Below are positions 9,582 through 18,577 of a stretch of 50,212 nt of DNA, one piece after another. Positions within the stretch are counted from its first letter, which is position 1. Every line of letters begins with the position of its first letter. Origin of the DNA: Gammaproteobacteria bacterium (GTDB lineage: Bacteria > Pseudomonadota > Gammaproteobacteria > Burkholderiales > Burkholderiaceae_C); NCBI GenBank assembly GCA_025359085.1, contig JANYHL010000060.1, positions 1 to 50,212 of the forward strand, given 5' to 3'. The notes beneath the pieces were generated by a model. The model was given only the letters and a program-made list of their open reading frames with translations, had not been told where the DNA came from and did no database searches. The position numbers and the translations under genes are program-made.

Positions 9582-10660
9582 TTGACACCATTTTCGCGTT
9601 GGGTGAGGGTCTGCTGGCAGCCCCTTGGTGGTCCGCTATTGGCTGGCCAGTGGTCTGGGCTCTCATCAAGGTTACGCTGGTCTTGATGCTAGTGATGGGT
9701 GCCGTTACTTATACAACACTTTGGGAGCGCAAGTTACTGGCTTGGGCCCAAATCCGCATTGGTCCAAACCGGGTGGGGCCTTGGGGCCTGCTGCAGCCCA
9801 TAGCGGATGCAATGAAGTTGATGACCAAAGAGGTTCTTAGGCCTGCCGCCGCCGAAAAATTCTTGTTTTATCTCGGTCCGGTTATGACAGTGATGCCAGC
9901 GATGGCGGCCTGGGCAGTGATTCCGTTTGGTCCAGACATTGCTTTGGCGAACATCAACGCAGGCTTGTTATTTCTGATGGCTATCACCTCCATGGAGGTT
10001 TATGGCGTGATCATCTCCGGATGGTCGTCCAATTCAAAATATCCATTTTTGGGCGCCCTGCGCGCATCGTCCCAGATGGTAAGTTATGAGATCGCCATGG
10101 GCTTTTGCCTGGTGGTGGTTCTCATGGTTTCGGCGAGTCTGAATCTGACAGATATTGTCTCTGGCCAAGGCCGGGGCTATTTTGCGGGGTTGGGTCTTAA
10201 TTTTCTGTCGTGGAACTGGCTGCCGCTGCTGCCAATTTTTGTGATTTATTTTATTTCTGGTCTGGCGGAAACCAATCGACTTCCTTTCGACGTGATTGAA
10301 GGCGAGTCAGAGATCGTGGCGGGGCATATGGTTGAATACTCTGGTATGTCCTGGGCGATGTTCCAGATGGCCGAGTACGCCAACATATGGCTGGTTTCGG
10401 TTTTGACGACCATCATGTTCCTCGGCGGGTGGCTGTCACCGATCGATAGTGTCTTATTCAACTGGATTCCAGGGTGGATCTGGCTGGGCCTTAAATCATT
10501 TTTTGTGGTCACCATGTTTGTCTGGGTAAGGGTTTCGTTTCCGCGATTTCGTTATGACCAAATCATGCGCCTGGGTTGGAAGATATTCATTCCGGTAACC
10601 CTGGTTTGGCTGGTTGTTGTTGGGGGATGGATGCAAACCCCTTGGAACATTTGGAAGTAA
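9578..10660 (+). CDS. nuoH: NADH-quinone oxidoreductase subunit H
   Basis: A 360-residue membrane subunit with about eight helices that links the quinone site to the proton-pumping arm. The signatures [19 protein letters not shown] and [20 protein letters not shown] are intact, including the conserved acidic loop residues of the quinone-access region. The start overlaps the nuoG stop (ATGA); nuoI follows after 12 bp. Confidence 0.97.
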   Translation: MIDTIFALGEGLLAAPWWSAIGWPVVWALIKVTLVLMLVMGAVTYTTLWERKLLAWAQIRIGPNRVGPWGLLQPIADAMKLMTKEVLRPAAAEKFLFYLGPVMTVMPAMAAWAVIPFGPDIALANINAGLLFLMAITSMEVYGVIISGWSSNSKYPFLGALRASSQMVSYEIAMGFCLVVVLMVSASLNLTDIVSGQGRGYFAGLGLNFLSWNWLPLLPIFVIYFISGLAETNRLPFDVIEGESEIVAGHMVEYSGMSWAMFQMAEYANIWLVSVLTTIMFLGGWLSPIDSVLFNWIPGWIWLGLKSFFVVTMFVWVRVSFPRFRYDQIMRLGWKIFIPVTLVWLVVVGGWMQTPWNIWK

Positions 10661-10672
10661 TTCGAGTTGTCT

Positions 10673-11206
10673 ATGTCTACCCCTACTTCAAGTGCTATTG
10701 AAACCGCAAACGAGAGTGCCTTCTCGTTGAAAGATTTCTTATCCAGTTTCATGCTAGGCGAGTTATTCAAGGGCCTTGCGCTGACCGGCAAATATGCGTT
10801 TAGCAGCAAGATCACGCTTGAGTACCCCGAAGAAAAGACGCCTCTATCGCCCAGATTTCGGGGCCTTCATGCCTTGCGTCGTTACGAAAATGGTGAAGAG
10901 CGTTGTATTGCCTGCAAGCTGTGTGAAGCGATTTGTCCGGCGATGGCGATCACTATCGAATCAGAGGTTCGCGCCGATGGCTCGCGCCGAACGACGCGCT
11001 ATGACATTGATTTGAATAAGTGCATCTTTTGTGGATTTTGTGAAGAAAGCTGCCCGGTCGACTCAATTGTGGAAACCTCGATCCTTGAGTACCACGGCGA
11101 ATCTCGGAGCGACCTTTATTTCACGAAAGACATGCTGCTGGCGGTGGGCGACCGCTACGAACCCCAGATTGCGGCAGCCAGGGCGGCTGATGCCAAATAC
11201 CGCTAA
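10673..11206 (+). CDS. nuoI: NADH-quinone oxidoreductase subunit I (N6a/N6b)
   Basis: A 177-residue ferredoxin-type subunit with two [4Fe-4S] clusters between NuoG and NuoB. Ligands are visible as Cys78/81/84 with Cys88 ([12 protein letters not shown]) and Cys117/120/123 with Cys127 ([12 protein letters not shown]). ATG 10673 is preferred; a TTG two codons upstream (10667) is possible. No strong ribosome site is seen. The N-terminal 15 residues are Ser/Thr-rich and not obviously conserved. A 52-bp gap to nuoJ is one of the longer gaps in the operon. Confidence 0.95.
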   Translation: MSTPTSSAIETANESAFSLKDFLSSFMLGELFKGLALTGKYAFSSKITLEYPEEKTPLSPRFRGLHALRRYENGEERCIACKLCEAICPAMAITIESEVRADGSRRTTRYDIDLNKCIFCGFCEESCPVDSIVETSILEYHGESRSDLYFTKDMLLAVGDRYEPQIAAARAADAKYR

Positions 11207-11258
11207 CGACCTCATGCGCAGCTATCATCTTTTGAACACCGGAAAAAAGTAACGACAC

Positions 11259-11915
11259 ATGGACGTCAAGACGGGTTTCTTCTATTTTTTCTCGATCGTG
11301 CTGCTGTTTGCCGCCTTTCGAGTTATTACTTCTCGCAATCCGGTGTATGCCGTTTTGTACCTTGTACTGGCATTTTTCCAGGCGGCGGCAATTTGGTTAT
11401 TGCTCAAGGCTGAATTTTTGGCGATTACGCTGGTGCTTGTGTATGTCGGGGCCGTGATGGTGCTGTTCCTTTTCGTGGTGATGATGCTGGATATCAAAGT
11501 GGATGGTTTGCGCGAAGGTTTCTGGAAACATTTCCCGTTAGCCGCCACGATAGGCGTTGTTATTGCACTTGAGATGGCCGCGGTATTAATGGGTGGATTT
11601 CGCCTCATGGAGGAGCCGCAGGGCGCTGTCGCACTTGGTCACGCAGGTGTTGAGTTATCCAATACCCGTGAGCTGGGCAAAATTCTTTACAGCCAATATG
11701 TCTATCCCCTCGAAATCGCTGGAGCGATTCTCCTCGTGGCGATGATTGCAGCTATTGCATTGACCTTGCGTCAGCGCAAGGACAGCAAGCAGATGAACCC
11801 ATTCGCTCAGGTGCGGGTGAAAGCCAAAGATCGGATGGTCGTGCTCAAGATGGACTCCACCAAGGTGGCATCGATGGATGACGCAGCAAGTATGAATGTG
11901 GAGAAAAAGGAATGA
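11259..11915 (+). CDS. nuoJ: NADH-quinone oxidoreductase subunit J
   Basis: A 218-residue membrane subunit with about five helices. The conserved core has [20 protein letters not shown] and [20 protein letters not shown]. The C-terminus extends about 40 residues past the last helix as a charged tail ([12 protein letters not shown] onward), common in betaproteobacterial NuoJ. Its stop overlaps the nuoK start (ATGA). Confidence 0.95.
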   Translation: MDVKTGFFYFFSIVLLFAAFRVITSRNPVYAVLYLVLAFFQAAAIWLLLKAEFLAITLVLVYVGAVMVLFLFVVMMLDIKVDGLREGFWKHFPLAATIGVVIALEMAAVLMGGFRLMEEPQGAVALGHAGVELSNTRELGKILYSQYVYPLEIAGAILLVAMIAAIALTLRQRKDSKQMNPFAQVRVKAKDRMVVLKMDSTKVASMDDAASMNVEKKE

Positions 11916-12220
11916 CTTTAACTCTTGGGCATTTTTTGTCGCTGGGCGCCATGTTGTTTGCGCTGTCAGTGATTGGCATTTTTCTTAATAGAAAAAATTT
12001 AATTGTTTTGTTGATGGCAATCGAACTGATGCTGCTGGCCGTCAATACCAATTTCGTGGCTTTCTCCTACTATTTGGGAGACATGCACGGGCAAATATTT
12101 GTGTTTTTTATTCTGACTGTTGCTGCTGCTGAATCGGCAATCGGACTAGCCATTTTGGTGCTGTTGTTTCGCAACAAGTCAAGCATCAATGTGGATGAAC
12201 TTAATACGCTCAAGGGTTAA
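11912..12220 (+). CDS. nuoK: NADH-quinone oxidoreductase subunit K
   Basis: A 102-residue membrane subunit with three helices, homologous to MrpC antiporter subunits. The conserved membrane glutamates are visible in [13 protein letters not shown] (helix 2) and [17 protein letters not shown] (helix 3). Both belong to the proton path next to NuoJ. Overlaps nuoJ by 4 bp and lies 4 bp before nuoL. Confidence 0.96.
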   Translation: MTLTLGHFLSLGAMLFALSVIGIFLNRKNLIVLLMAIELMLLAVNTNFVAFSYYLGDMHGQIFVFFILTVAAAESAIGLAILVLLFRNKSSINVDELNTLKG

Positions 12221-12224
12221 TAAG

Positions 12225-14240
12225 ATGAGTCAAACCCTTTCCGCTTCAACGCTTCTGGCGGTGCCACTGGCGCCGTTGGTTGGTGCTGTACTGGCCGGTA
12301 TTCTTGGTACCAAGTTCGGTGGTAACTGGATCGGTCGCCGCATGTCGCATTCGCTGACAATTTTAGGCGTGTTGCTGGCATTTGTTCTTTCTGCACTGAC
12401 GCTCAAGAGCGTGGCACTTGATGGCGCCCGCTTTAATGAGACTATCTATACATGGATGGTGGTGGGCGGACTCAAAATGGAGATCGGCTTCCTTGTGGAT
12501 GGCCTTACCGCCATGATGATGTGCGTGGTCACCTTTGTGTCCTTGATGGTTCACATCTATACCATCGGTTACATGGAAGAGGACGAAGGCTATAACCGTT
12601 TCTTTGCCTATATCTCACTGTTCACCTTTTCCATGCTGATGTTGGTCATGAGCAACAACATGCTGCAGCTGTTCTTTGGCTGGGAGGCCGTCGGTTTGAT
12701 GTCTTATTTGTTGATTGGGTTTTGGTTCAACAAACCGACTGCCATATTTGCGAACATGAAGGCATTTTTAGTCAATCGAGTCGGTGACTTTGGTTTTATC
12801 CTTGGAATTGGACTGATTGTTGCCTTTGCAGGAACACTTAACTACACAGAAGTGTTCGCCCGTGCGGCTGACTTGGCAAAACTAAGTTTCCCCGGCACCA
12901 ACTGGATGCTTATTACAGTGATCTGCATTTGCTTGTTTATTGGAGCCATGGGTAAATCAGCCCAGTTTCCGCTGCACGTTTGGTTGCCGGATTCCATGGA
13001 AGGCCCCACGCCGATCTCGGCCTTGATCCACGCGGCGACCATGGTGACGGCGGGTATTTTCATGGTGGCGCGTATGTCGCCCCTGTTTGAACTCAGCGAG
13101 ACGGCGCTTAATTTCGTTATGGTGATCGGTTCCATCACGGCCTTGTTTATGGGGTTCTTGGGTGTTATCCAAAACGACATCAAACGCGTGGTGGCGTATT
13201 CGACACTGTCTCAGCTTGGCTACATGACCGTGGCGCTTGGGGCGTCTGCCTATTCAGCGGCGGTCTTTCATTTGATGACGCACGCGTTTTTCAAGGCGCT
13301 GTTGTTCCTTGCTGCGGGTTCGGTCATCATGGGCATGCACCATAACCAGGATATCCGCTGGATGGGTGGGGTACGCAAGTACATGCCAATCACCTGGATC
13401 ACTACGCTTCTGGGCTCTCTGGCCCTCATTGGCACGCCCTTGTTCGCCGGCTTTTATTCCAAGGACAGCATTATTGAAGCGGTTCTGGAAAGTCATCTTC
13501 CCGGTGCTGGCTTTGCATCGTTTGCGGTGTTGGCGAGTGTCTTTGTGACAGCATTTTATTCCTTCCGATTGTATTTCTTGGTGTTCCACGGCAAGGAGCG
13601 TTTCGACCAGAATCCAGCGGCTCACCATGACGGACACCATGGTCACCATAATGAACATCACGATCCCCATGAGTCACCCTGGGTGGTGACGATGCCACTG
13701 ATTCTGCTGGCGATCCCCTCGGTGGTGATTGGCTTCATGACCATTCAGCCGATGTTGTTTGGTGATTTTTTCAAAGACGCCATCTTCATTGATGCGGAAA
13801 AACACGCTGCCATGGAAGAGCTGGCCAAAGCGTTCCATGGCCCAGTACAAATGGCTTGGCATGCGCTCACAACCCTGCCGTTCTGGCTGGCCTTGGCAGG
13901 GGTGGCAAGCGCCTATTACATGTACCTGGTCAATCCTGCATTGCCCGCGGTCATCAAGGTTCGCGTTCAACCCATCTACACGCTGCTTGAAAACAAGTAT
14001 TACCTGGACTGGTTTAATGAAAATATTTTGGCCCGTGCTATGCGGGCTCTCGGCACCGTCTTGTGGAAGGGTGGTGATGAAGTCCTGATTGACGGTGTCA
14101 TTGTCAATGGCTCCTGGAAAGGGGTCGCTTGGGTATCCGGCGTGACTCGGAGGGTTCAGACGGGTTATCTGTACCACTATGCGCTGGTCATGATCTTGGG
14201 TGTTTTTGTGCTGATGACGTATTTCGTCTGGCTCAAGTAG
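12225..14240 (+). CDS. nuoL: NADH-quinone oxidoreductase subunit L (proton pump)
   Basis: A 671-residue distal antiporter-like subunit with the long lateral helix at the C-terminus. Core motifs include FFGWEAVGLMSYLLIGFWF, GKSAQFPLHVWLPDSMEGPT and STLSQLGYMTVALG, holding the pump Glu and Lys residues. The start is ATG 12225 (MSQTLSAST), since the frame upstream lies inside nuoK. A very histidine-rich loop (about residues 465-485, reading HHDGHHGHHNEHHDPHES) sits between helices near the start of the C-terminal part. nuoM follows after 13 bp. Confidence 0.97.
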   Translation: MSQTLSASTLLAVPLAPLVGAVLAGILGTKFGGNWIGRRMSHSLTILGVLLAFVLSALTLKSVALDGARFNETIYTWMVVGGLKMEIGFLVDGLTAMMMCVVTFVSLMVHIYTIGYMEEDEGYNRFFAYISLFTFSMLMLVMSNNMLQLFFGWEAVGLMSYLLIGFWFNKPTAIFANMKAFLVNRVGDFGFILGIGLIVAFAGTLNYTEVFARAADLAKLSFPGTNWMLITVICICLFIGAMGKSAQFPLHVWLPDSMEGPTPISALIHAATMVTAGIFMVARMSPLFELSETALNFVMVIGSITALFMGFLGVIQNDIKRVVAYSTLSQLGYMTVALGASAYSAAVFHLMTHAFFKALLFLAAGSVIMGMHHNQDIRWMGGVRKYMPITWITTLLGSLALIGTPLFAGFYSKDSIIEAVLESHLPGAGFASFAVLASVFVTAFYSFRLYFLVFHGKERFDQNPAAHHDGHHGHHNEHHDPHESPWVVTMPLILLAIPSVVIGFMTIQPMLFGDFFKDAIFIDAEKHAAMEELAKAFHGPVQMAWHALTTLPFWLALAGVASAYYMYLVNPALPAVIKVRVQPIYTLLENKYYLDWFNENILARAMRALGTVLWKGGDEVLIDGVIVNGSWKGVAWVSGVTRRVQTGYLYHYALVMILGVFVLMTYFVWLK

Positions 14241-14253
14241 GAGAATAAAAAAA

Positions 14254-15729
14254 ATGGGATTGTTGAGCCTGGCTATTTGGACACCAATTGTTTTTGGTGT
14301 CGTGCTGCTGGCACTTGGTCATGATGATCAGGCCCGCACCGTGCGCTGGGTCGCACTCATCGGCGCTATTGTCAGTTTTCTTGTCACCTTGCCCTTGTAT
14401 GGCGGTTTCAAACTTGGCACAGCTGCCATGCAGTTTGTGGAGAAGGCGCCCTGGATCGAGCGCTTCAATGTCAATTATCACTTGGGTGTAGACGGGATTT
14501 CACTCTGGTTTGTATTGCTGACGGCGTTCATCAACGTCGTGGTCATCATTGCGAGTTGGGAGTCTATTACCCGGCGCGTCAACCAGTACATGGGTGCGTT
14601 CCTGATTTTGAGCGGCTTGATGATTGGCGTGTTTTGTGCGCTTGATGGCATGCTTTTCTATGTGTTCTTTGAGGCCACACTGGTTCCGATGTATCTGATC
14701 ATTGGTATCTGGGGCGGACCGAACAAGATCTACGCGGCGTTCAAGTTCTTCTTGTATACCTTGCTTGGTTCACTGTTGATGCTGATTGCCCTGATCTTTC
14801 TGTACACCAAGTCAGGTGGCAGTTTTGATTTGGCGACGTGGCACCAACTGCCCCTGAGCAGCACGGCACAGACCATGCTGTTCTTTGCGTTTCTTTCTGC
14901 ATTCGCTGTGAAAGTGCCGATGTGGCCGGTCCACACGTGGCTGCCGGATGTGCACGTGGAGGCGCCTACCGGCGGGTCTGCCGTGCTGGCCGCAATCATG
15001 CTCAAACTGGGTGCCTATGGCTTTTTGCGATTTTCCTTGCCGATTGCGCCGGATGCCGCGCGTGAATGGGCTTGGTTGATGATCGCTTTGTCTCTGATTG
15101 CTGTCGTCTATGTGGGTCTGGTGGCGTTGGTGCAAAAAGATATGAAAAAGCTGGTGGCTTATTCGTCTGTTGCACATATGGGGTTTGTGACCCTGGGCTT
15201 TTTCATCTTCAATGCCCTCGGCGTGTCAGGCGGCGTGGTGCAGATGATTGCGCACGGTTTTGTGTCGGCTGCCATGTTTCTGTCCATCGGTGTGCTGTAT
15301 GACCGGGTTCATTCGCGGGAGATCGCCAGTTACGGTGGCGTGGTCAATACCATGCCCAAGTTCACGGCGTTTGCCCTCTTGTTTGCGATGGCGAATTGCG
15401 GTTTGCCTGGGACGGCCGGTTTTGTCGGCGAGTGGATGGTGATCCTGGGCGCAGTGAAGGCCAACTTTTGGCTGGGCTTTGGCGCTGCCAGTGCGCTTAT
15501 TTTTGGCGCAGCTTACACCCTGTGGATGTTCAAGCGTGTCTACCTCGGCCCAGTTGCCAATGATCACGTCAAGGCCTTGAAAGATATTAATGCTCGTGAG
15601 TTCTTGATGTTGACCCTGCTGGCAATTGCGGTCCTGTACATGGGTGTCTATCCGAAACCATTTACCGATGTGATGGATGGATCGGTGCTGGAGTTGCTCA
15701 AGCACGTCGCGCTGTCCAAGCTGATTTGA
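14254..15729 (+). CDS. nuoM: NADH-quinone oxidoreductase subunit M (proton pump)
   Basis: A 491-residue antiporter-like subunit with about 14 helices. The motifs FFEATLVPMYLIIGIWGG, VKVPMWPVHTWLPDVHVEAP and AYSSVAHMGFVTLGFF hold the conserved pump Glu, Lys and His residues. ATG 14254 follows GGAG and an A-run. A 38-bp gap separates it from nuoN. Confidence 0.97.
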   Translation: MGLLSLAIWTPIVFGVVLLALGHDDQARTVRWVALIGAIVSFLVTLPLYGGFKLGTAAMQFVEKAPWIERFNVNYHLGVDGISLWFVLLTAFINVVVIIASWESITRRVNQYMGAFLILSGLMIGVFCALDGMLFYVFFEATLVPMYLIIGIWGGPNKIYAAFKFFLYTLLGSLLMLIALIFLYTKSGGSFDLATWHQLPLSSTAQTMLFFAFLSAFAVKVPMWPVHTWLPDVHVEAPTGGSAVLAAIMLKLGAYGFLRFSLPIAPDAAREWAWLMIALSLIAVVYVGLVALVQKDMKKLVAYSSVAHMGFVTLGFFIFNALGVSGGVVQMIAHGFVSAAMFLSIGVLYDRVHSREIASYGGVVNTMPKFTAFALLFAMANCGLPGTAGFVGEWMVILGAVKANFWLGFGAASALIFGAAYTLWMFKRVYLGPVANDHVKALKDINAREFLMLTLLAIAVLYMGVYPKPFTDVMDGSVLELLKHVALSKLI

Positions 15730-15767
15730 TCAGTCTGAATCGACCAAATTGAATTAAGAGATAGAAC

Positions 15768-17255
15768 ATGATTGACAAACTCAGTTGGATTTCGGTTTAT
15801 CCAGAAATCATCCTGCTCATCATGGCTTGCGTCATCGCGCTGGCCGATCTTGGCGTGAAAAGTCCACGCCGCACGCAGACCTACTTGCTGTCCCTGCTGA
15901 CCTTGGCCATTGTTGCCGCCTTGCAGGCGAGTTACGCTGTTGGTGGTGCAACCATCTATGGCTTTAATAACATGGTCGTTAGCGACTCCATGGGCAACTG
16001 GCTCAAGTGCTTTGCTACCATTGCCGTCATGGTGACCCTGGTCTATGGCCGTCCCTACGCAGCGGATCGCGACATGCTGCGCGGTGGTGAGCTGTTCTCC
16101 TTGAGTATGTTCAGCCTGCTGGGCATGTTTGTCATGATCTCCGGCAATAACTTTCTTGTCATCTACTTGGGGCTTGAGTTGCTGACGTTGTCGAGCTACG
16201 CGCTGGTAGCCTTGCGGCGCGACAACGGCACTGCCACTGAAGCAGCCATGAAGTATTTTGTGTTGGGCGCACTGGCGTCGGGCTTCCTGCTTTATGGGCT
16301 GTCAATGATGTATGGCGCCACGGGCTCGCTTGATGTGAATGCGGTGTTCAAGGCGATCAATTCAGGCCAAATCAAGCATCAGGTTTTGGTGTTCGGCTTG
16401 GTGTTTGTGGTGTCCGGTCTTGCTTTCAAGCTGGGTGTGGTTCCCTTCCATATGTGGATCCCTGACGTGTACCAGGGCGCACCTACTGCCGTGACCCTGC
16501 TGATTGGGGGCGCTCCCAAGTTGGCAGCATTTGCCATCTGCATTCGATTATTGGTGGAGGGCATGTTGCCCTTGGCGATTGATTGGCAGCAGATGCTGAT
16601 GGTGCTATCCGTTGGTTCGCTGCTGATTGGAAATCTGGCCGCCATTGCACAGACCAATCTCAAGCGCATGCTGGCGTATTCAACCATTTCTCACATGGGT
16701 TTTGTGTTGCTGGGTCTGATGTCGGGTGTGGTGAACGGTGATATTCACTATGCCGCCAATGCGTATAGTTCGTCCATGTTCTATGTCATCACTTATGTGC
16801 TGACAACGCTGGCAAGTTTTGGGGTCATCCTCTTGCTTGCTCGTGACGGTTTCGAGAGTGAAGAGATCGCGGATATGGCCGGACTGAACGAGCGCAGCCC
16901 ACTTTATGCTGGTGTGATGGCTGTTTGCCTTTTGTCGTTGGCAGGCATTCCGCCCATGGTTGGGTTTTACGCCAAACTTGCGGTGTTACAGGCATTAGTA
17001 GCCTCCGGCGGCGGCTTTAACATCGGTTTAGCCGTGTTCGCCGTCATGATGTCGCTGATTGGTGCCTTCTATTACTTGCGTGTGATCAAAGTCATGTACT
17101 TCGACAAGCCAACGTCGACCCACAGCGTGTCTGCTCCTCTGGACGTTCGCGCTGTGTTGACCCTGAATGGCGCACTGTTATTGTTGTTGGGTCTTCTGCC
17201 CGGTGGTTTGATGACTTTGTGCGCCAACGCGGTCGTGCAAATGCTGAGCACCTGA
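15768..17255 (+). CDS. nuoN: NADH-quinone oxidoreductase subunit N (proton pump)
   Basis: A 495-residue antiporter-like subunit, last of the nuo genes. Core motifs [38 protein letters not shown] and [15 protein letters not shown] are intact. Length is normal. Downstream, 125 bp separate it from the NUDIX gene. No clear terminator is visible there, so transcription may continue. Confidence 0.97.
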   Translation: MIDKLSWISVYPEIILLIMACVIALADLGVKSPRRTQTYLLSLLTLAIVAALQASYAVGGATIYGFNNMVVSDSMGNWLKCFATIAVMVTLVYGRPYAADRDMLRGGELFSLSMFSLLGMFVMISGNNFLVIYLGLELLTLSSYALVALRRDNGTATEAAMKYFVLGALASGFLLYGLSMMYGATGSLDVNAVFKAINSGQIKHQVLVFGLVFVVSGLAFKLGVVPFHMWIPDVYQGAPTAVTLLIGGAPKLAAFAICIRLLVEGMLPLAIDWQQMLMVLSVGSLLIGNLAAIAQTNLKRMLAYSTISHMGFVLLGLMSGVVNGDIHYAANAYSSSMFYVITYVLTTLASFGVILLLARDGFESEEIADMAGLNERSPLYAGVMAVCLLSLAGIPPMVGFYAKLAVLQALVASGGGFNIGLAVFAVMMSLIGAFYYLRVIKVMYFDKPTSTHSVSAPLDVRAVLTLNGALLLLLGLLPGGLMTLCANAVVQMLST

Positions 17256-17380
17256 CAAACGGCTTGGGGTCGAATCTGCCAGCGGGAATTGAGCCGATTG
17301 GGTCTCGCTAGTTGCAAACTGTGAGCAGTGCTGGCGGGTATTTTCATCTTGATTGGCGCGATCAATTCTTGCGACCTCTC

Positions 17381-17986
17381 ATGGATAATCGCCACTTAGT
17401 CGAAGAGAAACTCAGCAGTGAAGAATTGGTCAAAGGCCATTTTCTTCACGTGTTTCGCGACACCGTCAAACTTCCCGATGGGGTGACTGCCACCCGCGAA
17501 TATATGGTGCATCCAGGTGCCGTCATGATTGTTCCTCTTCTTGAAGATACAGAGGGTGGAATAAGAGTTGTACTTGAGCGCCAGTTTCGCTACCCGGTAG
17601 GTCAGGTGATGGTCGAGTTTCCGGCGGGTAAGCTCGATTCAGGCGAAGACCTTCAACTCTGTGCCCAGCGGGAGCTTCTGGAAGAAACCGGCTTTACCGC
17701 GTCCGAGTGGGCTAGGGCGGGTGTACTGCACCCGGTCATTTCTTACTCCACAGAATTCATCGACATCTGGTTTGCCCGGGGGTTGACGCCTGGGGCGCGC
17801 CAACTTGATCCGGGTGAGTTTCTGGATGTGTTCACCGCCAGCCCGAAAGAGTTGCTGCAATGGTGCCAGGATGGCACGATCACCGACGGCAAAACCCTGG
17901 CGGCGGCCTTGTGGGTGCAGAACGTTCTGTCTGGTGCCTGGCTTTTAAATTGGCGTCCAGCGGCGGTGCCGGTTCGCGCGGGATAA
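17381..17986 (+). CDS. NUDIX hydrolase, ADP-ribose pyrophosphatase-like
   Basis: A 201-residue cytosolic NUDIX enzyme, probably cleaving ADP-ribose or a related nucleotide sugar to AMP and a sugar phosphate. The NUDIX box is perfect: GKLDSGEDLQLCAQ then RELLEETGF (residues 83-105), matching G-x5-E-x7-REUxEExGU. The upstream EFPAG and RYPVGQVMVEF stretches resemble NudF-type proteins. The start is ATG 17381 (MDNRHL); a TTG at 17312 is less likely. Many Burkholderiales carry a small membrane-protein gene (DUF2818) between nuoN and this gene; I see none here. Confidence 0.88.
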   Translation: MDNRHLVEEKLSSEELVKGHFLHVFRDTVKLPDGVTATREYMVHPGAVMIVPLLEDTEGGIRVVLERQFRYPVGQVMVEFPAGKLDSGEDLQLCAQRELLEETGFTASEWARAGVLHPVISYSTEFIDIWFARGLTPGARQLDPGEFLDVFTASPKELLQWCQDGTITDGKTLAAALWVQNVLSGAWLLNWRPAAVPVRAG

Positions 17987-17993
17987 TGGCGCC

Positions 17994-18443
17994 ATGAAAG
18001 TTTTGAACCTTCAGTGTCGTAATCAACATGTGTTTGAAGGCTGGTTTGCCTCCGAAGCTGATTTTAGAGATCAGTGCGGGCGGGCCCTGGTCGAGTGTCC
18101 AGTCTGCGGCGACGGCTCGATCAGCAAGCGGCTGAGCGCGCCGCGTCTGAACCTGGGCAGTGGTCGCGGCGAGCCCTGGGCGGCACTGGAAGTTGCCGGG
18201 CCGGATGCGGCAGAGCAAGCACTGCAACTTGCCTGGATGGCGGTGGCACGCCGGATTGTGGCCAATACCGCTGACGTTGGTGAAAATTTTGCCGAGGAAG
18301 CTCGCAAGATTCATTACGGCGAGGTCAAGGAGCGTGGCATTCGTGGCCGCGCCTCGCGCGTGGAGACTGAGTCCCTCATCGAGGAGGGAATCGCCGTCCT
18401 GCCCTTGTTGCTACCCATCGCTCTCAAGGGCCAGTTGCAGTAG
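17994..18443 (+). CDS. DUF1178 family protein
   Basis: A 149-residue protein matching the DUF1178 family, common in alpha- and betaproteobacteria and of unknown function. The N-terminus MKVLNLQCRNQHVFEGWF followed by ECPVCGDG gives a Cys/His set (Cys8, His11, CxxC near 35-38) that looks like a small zinc ribbon. The rest is helical. It begins 7 bp after the NUDIX stop and is probably co-transcribed. The function cannot be inferred from this sequence. Confidence 0.85.
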   Translation: MKVLNLQCRNQHVFEGWFASEADFRDQCGRALVECPVCGDGSISKRLSAPRLNLGSGRGEPWAALEVAGPDAAEQALQLAWMAVARRIVANTADVGENFAEEARKIHYGEVKERGIRGRASRVETESLIEEGIAVLPLLLPIALKGQLQ

Positions 18444-18522
18444 CGCTTCATCGCGGCATGGTTGGCACGCCGGGTTGATGCGACTCTTGCATAACGTCAT
18501 GAGCTGATGACCAAGGATTACT

Positions 18523-18549
18523 AAATTCAGGGCTGCACGCCTAGAATTT
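18523..18549 (+). promoter_or_regulatory. Inverted repeat upstream of NAD-glutamate dehydrogenase
   Basis: Arms AAATTCAGG (18523-18531) and CCTAGAATTT (18540-18549) are complementary apart from one bulged A. They lie about 29 bp before the gdh ATG. The pair could be an operator or a leader hairpin. No regulator of this consensus is recognised. Confidence 0.4.
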
Positions 18550-18577
18550 AGACCACCAAAGTTCCATCGGAGACACC

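Noticed and set aside
17349-17365. TTGAT ... ATCAA palindrome upstream of the NUDIX gene, resembling an FNR box.
   Set aside because: The spacer is 7 bp rather than 4, so it does not fit an FNR/ANR site; probably chance.
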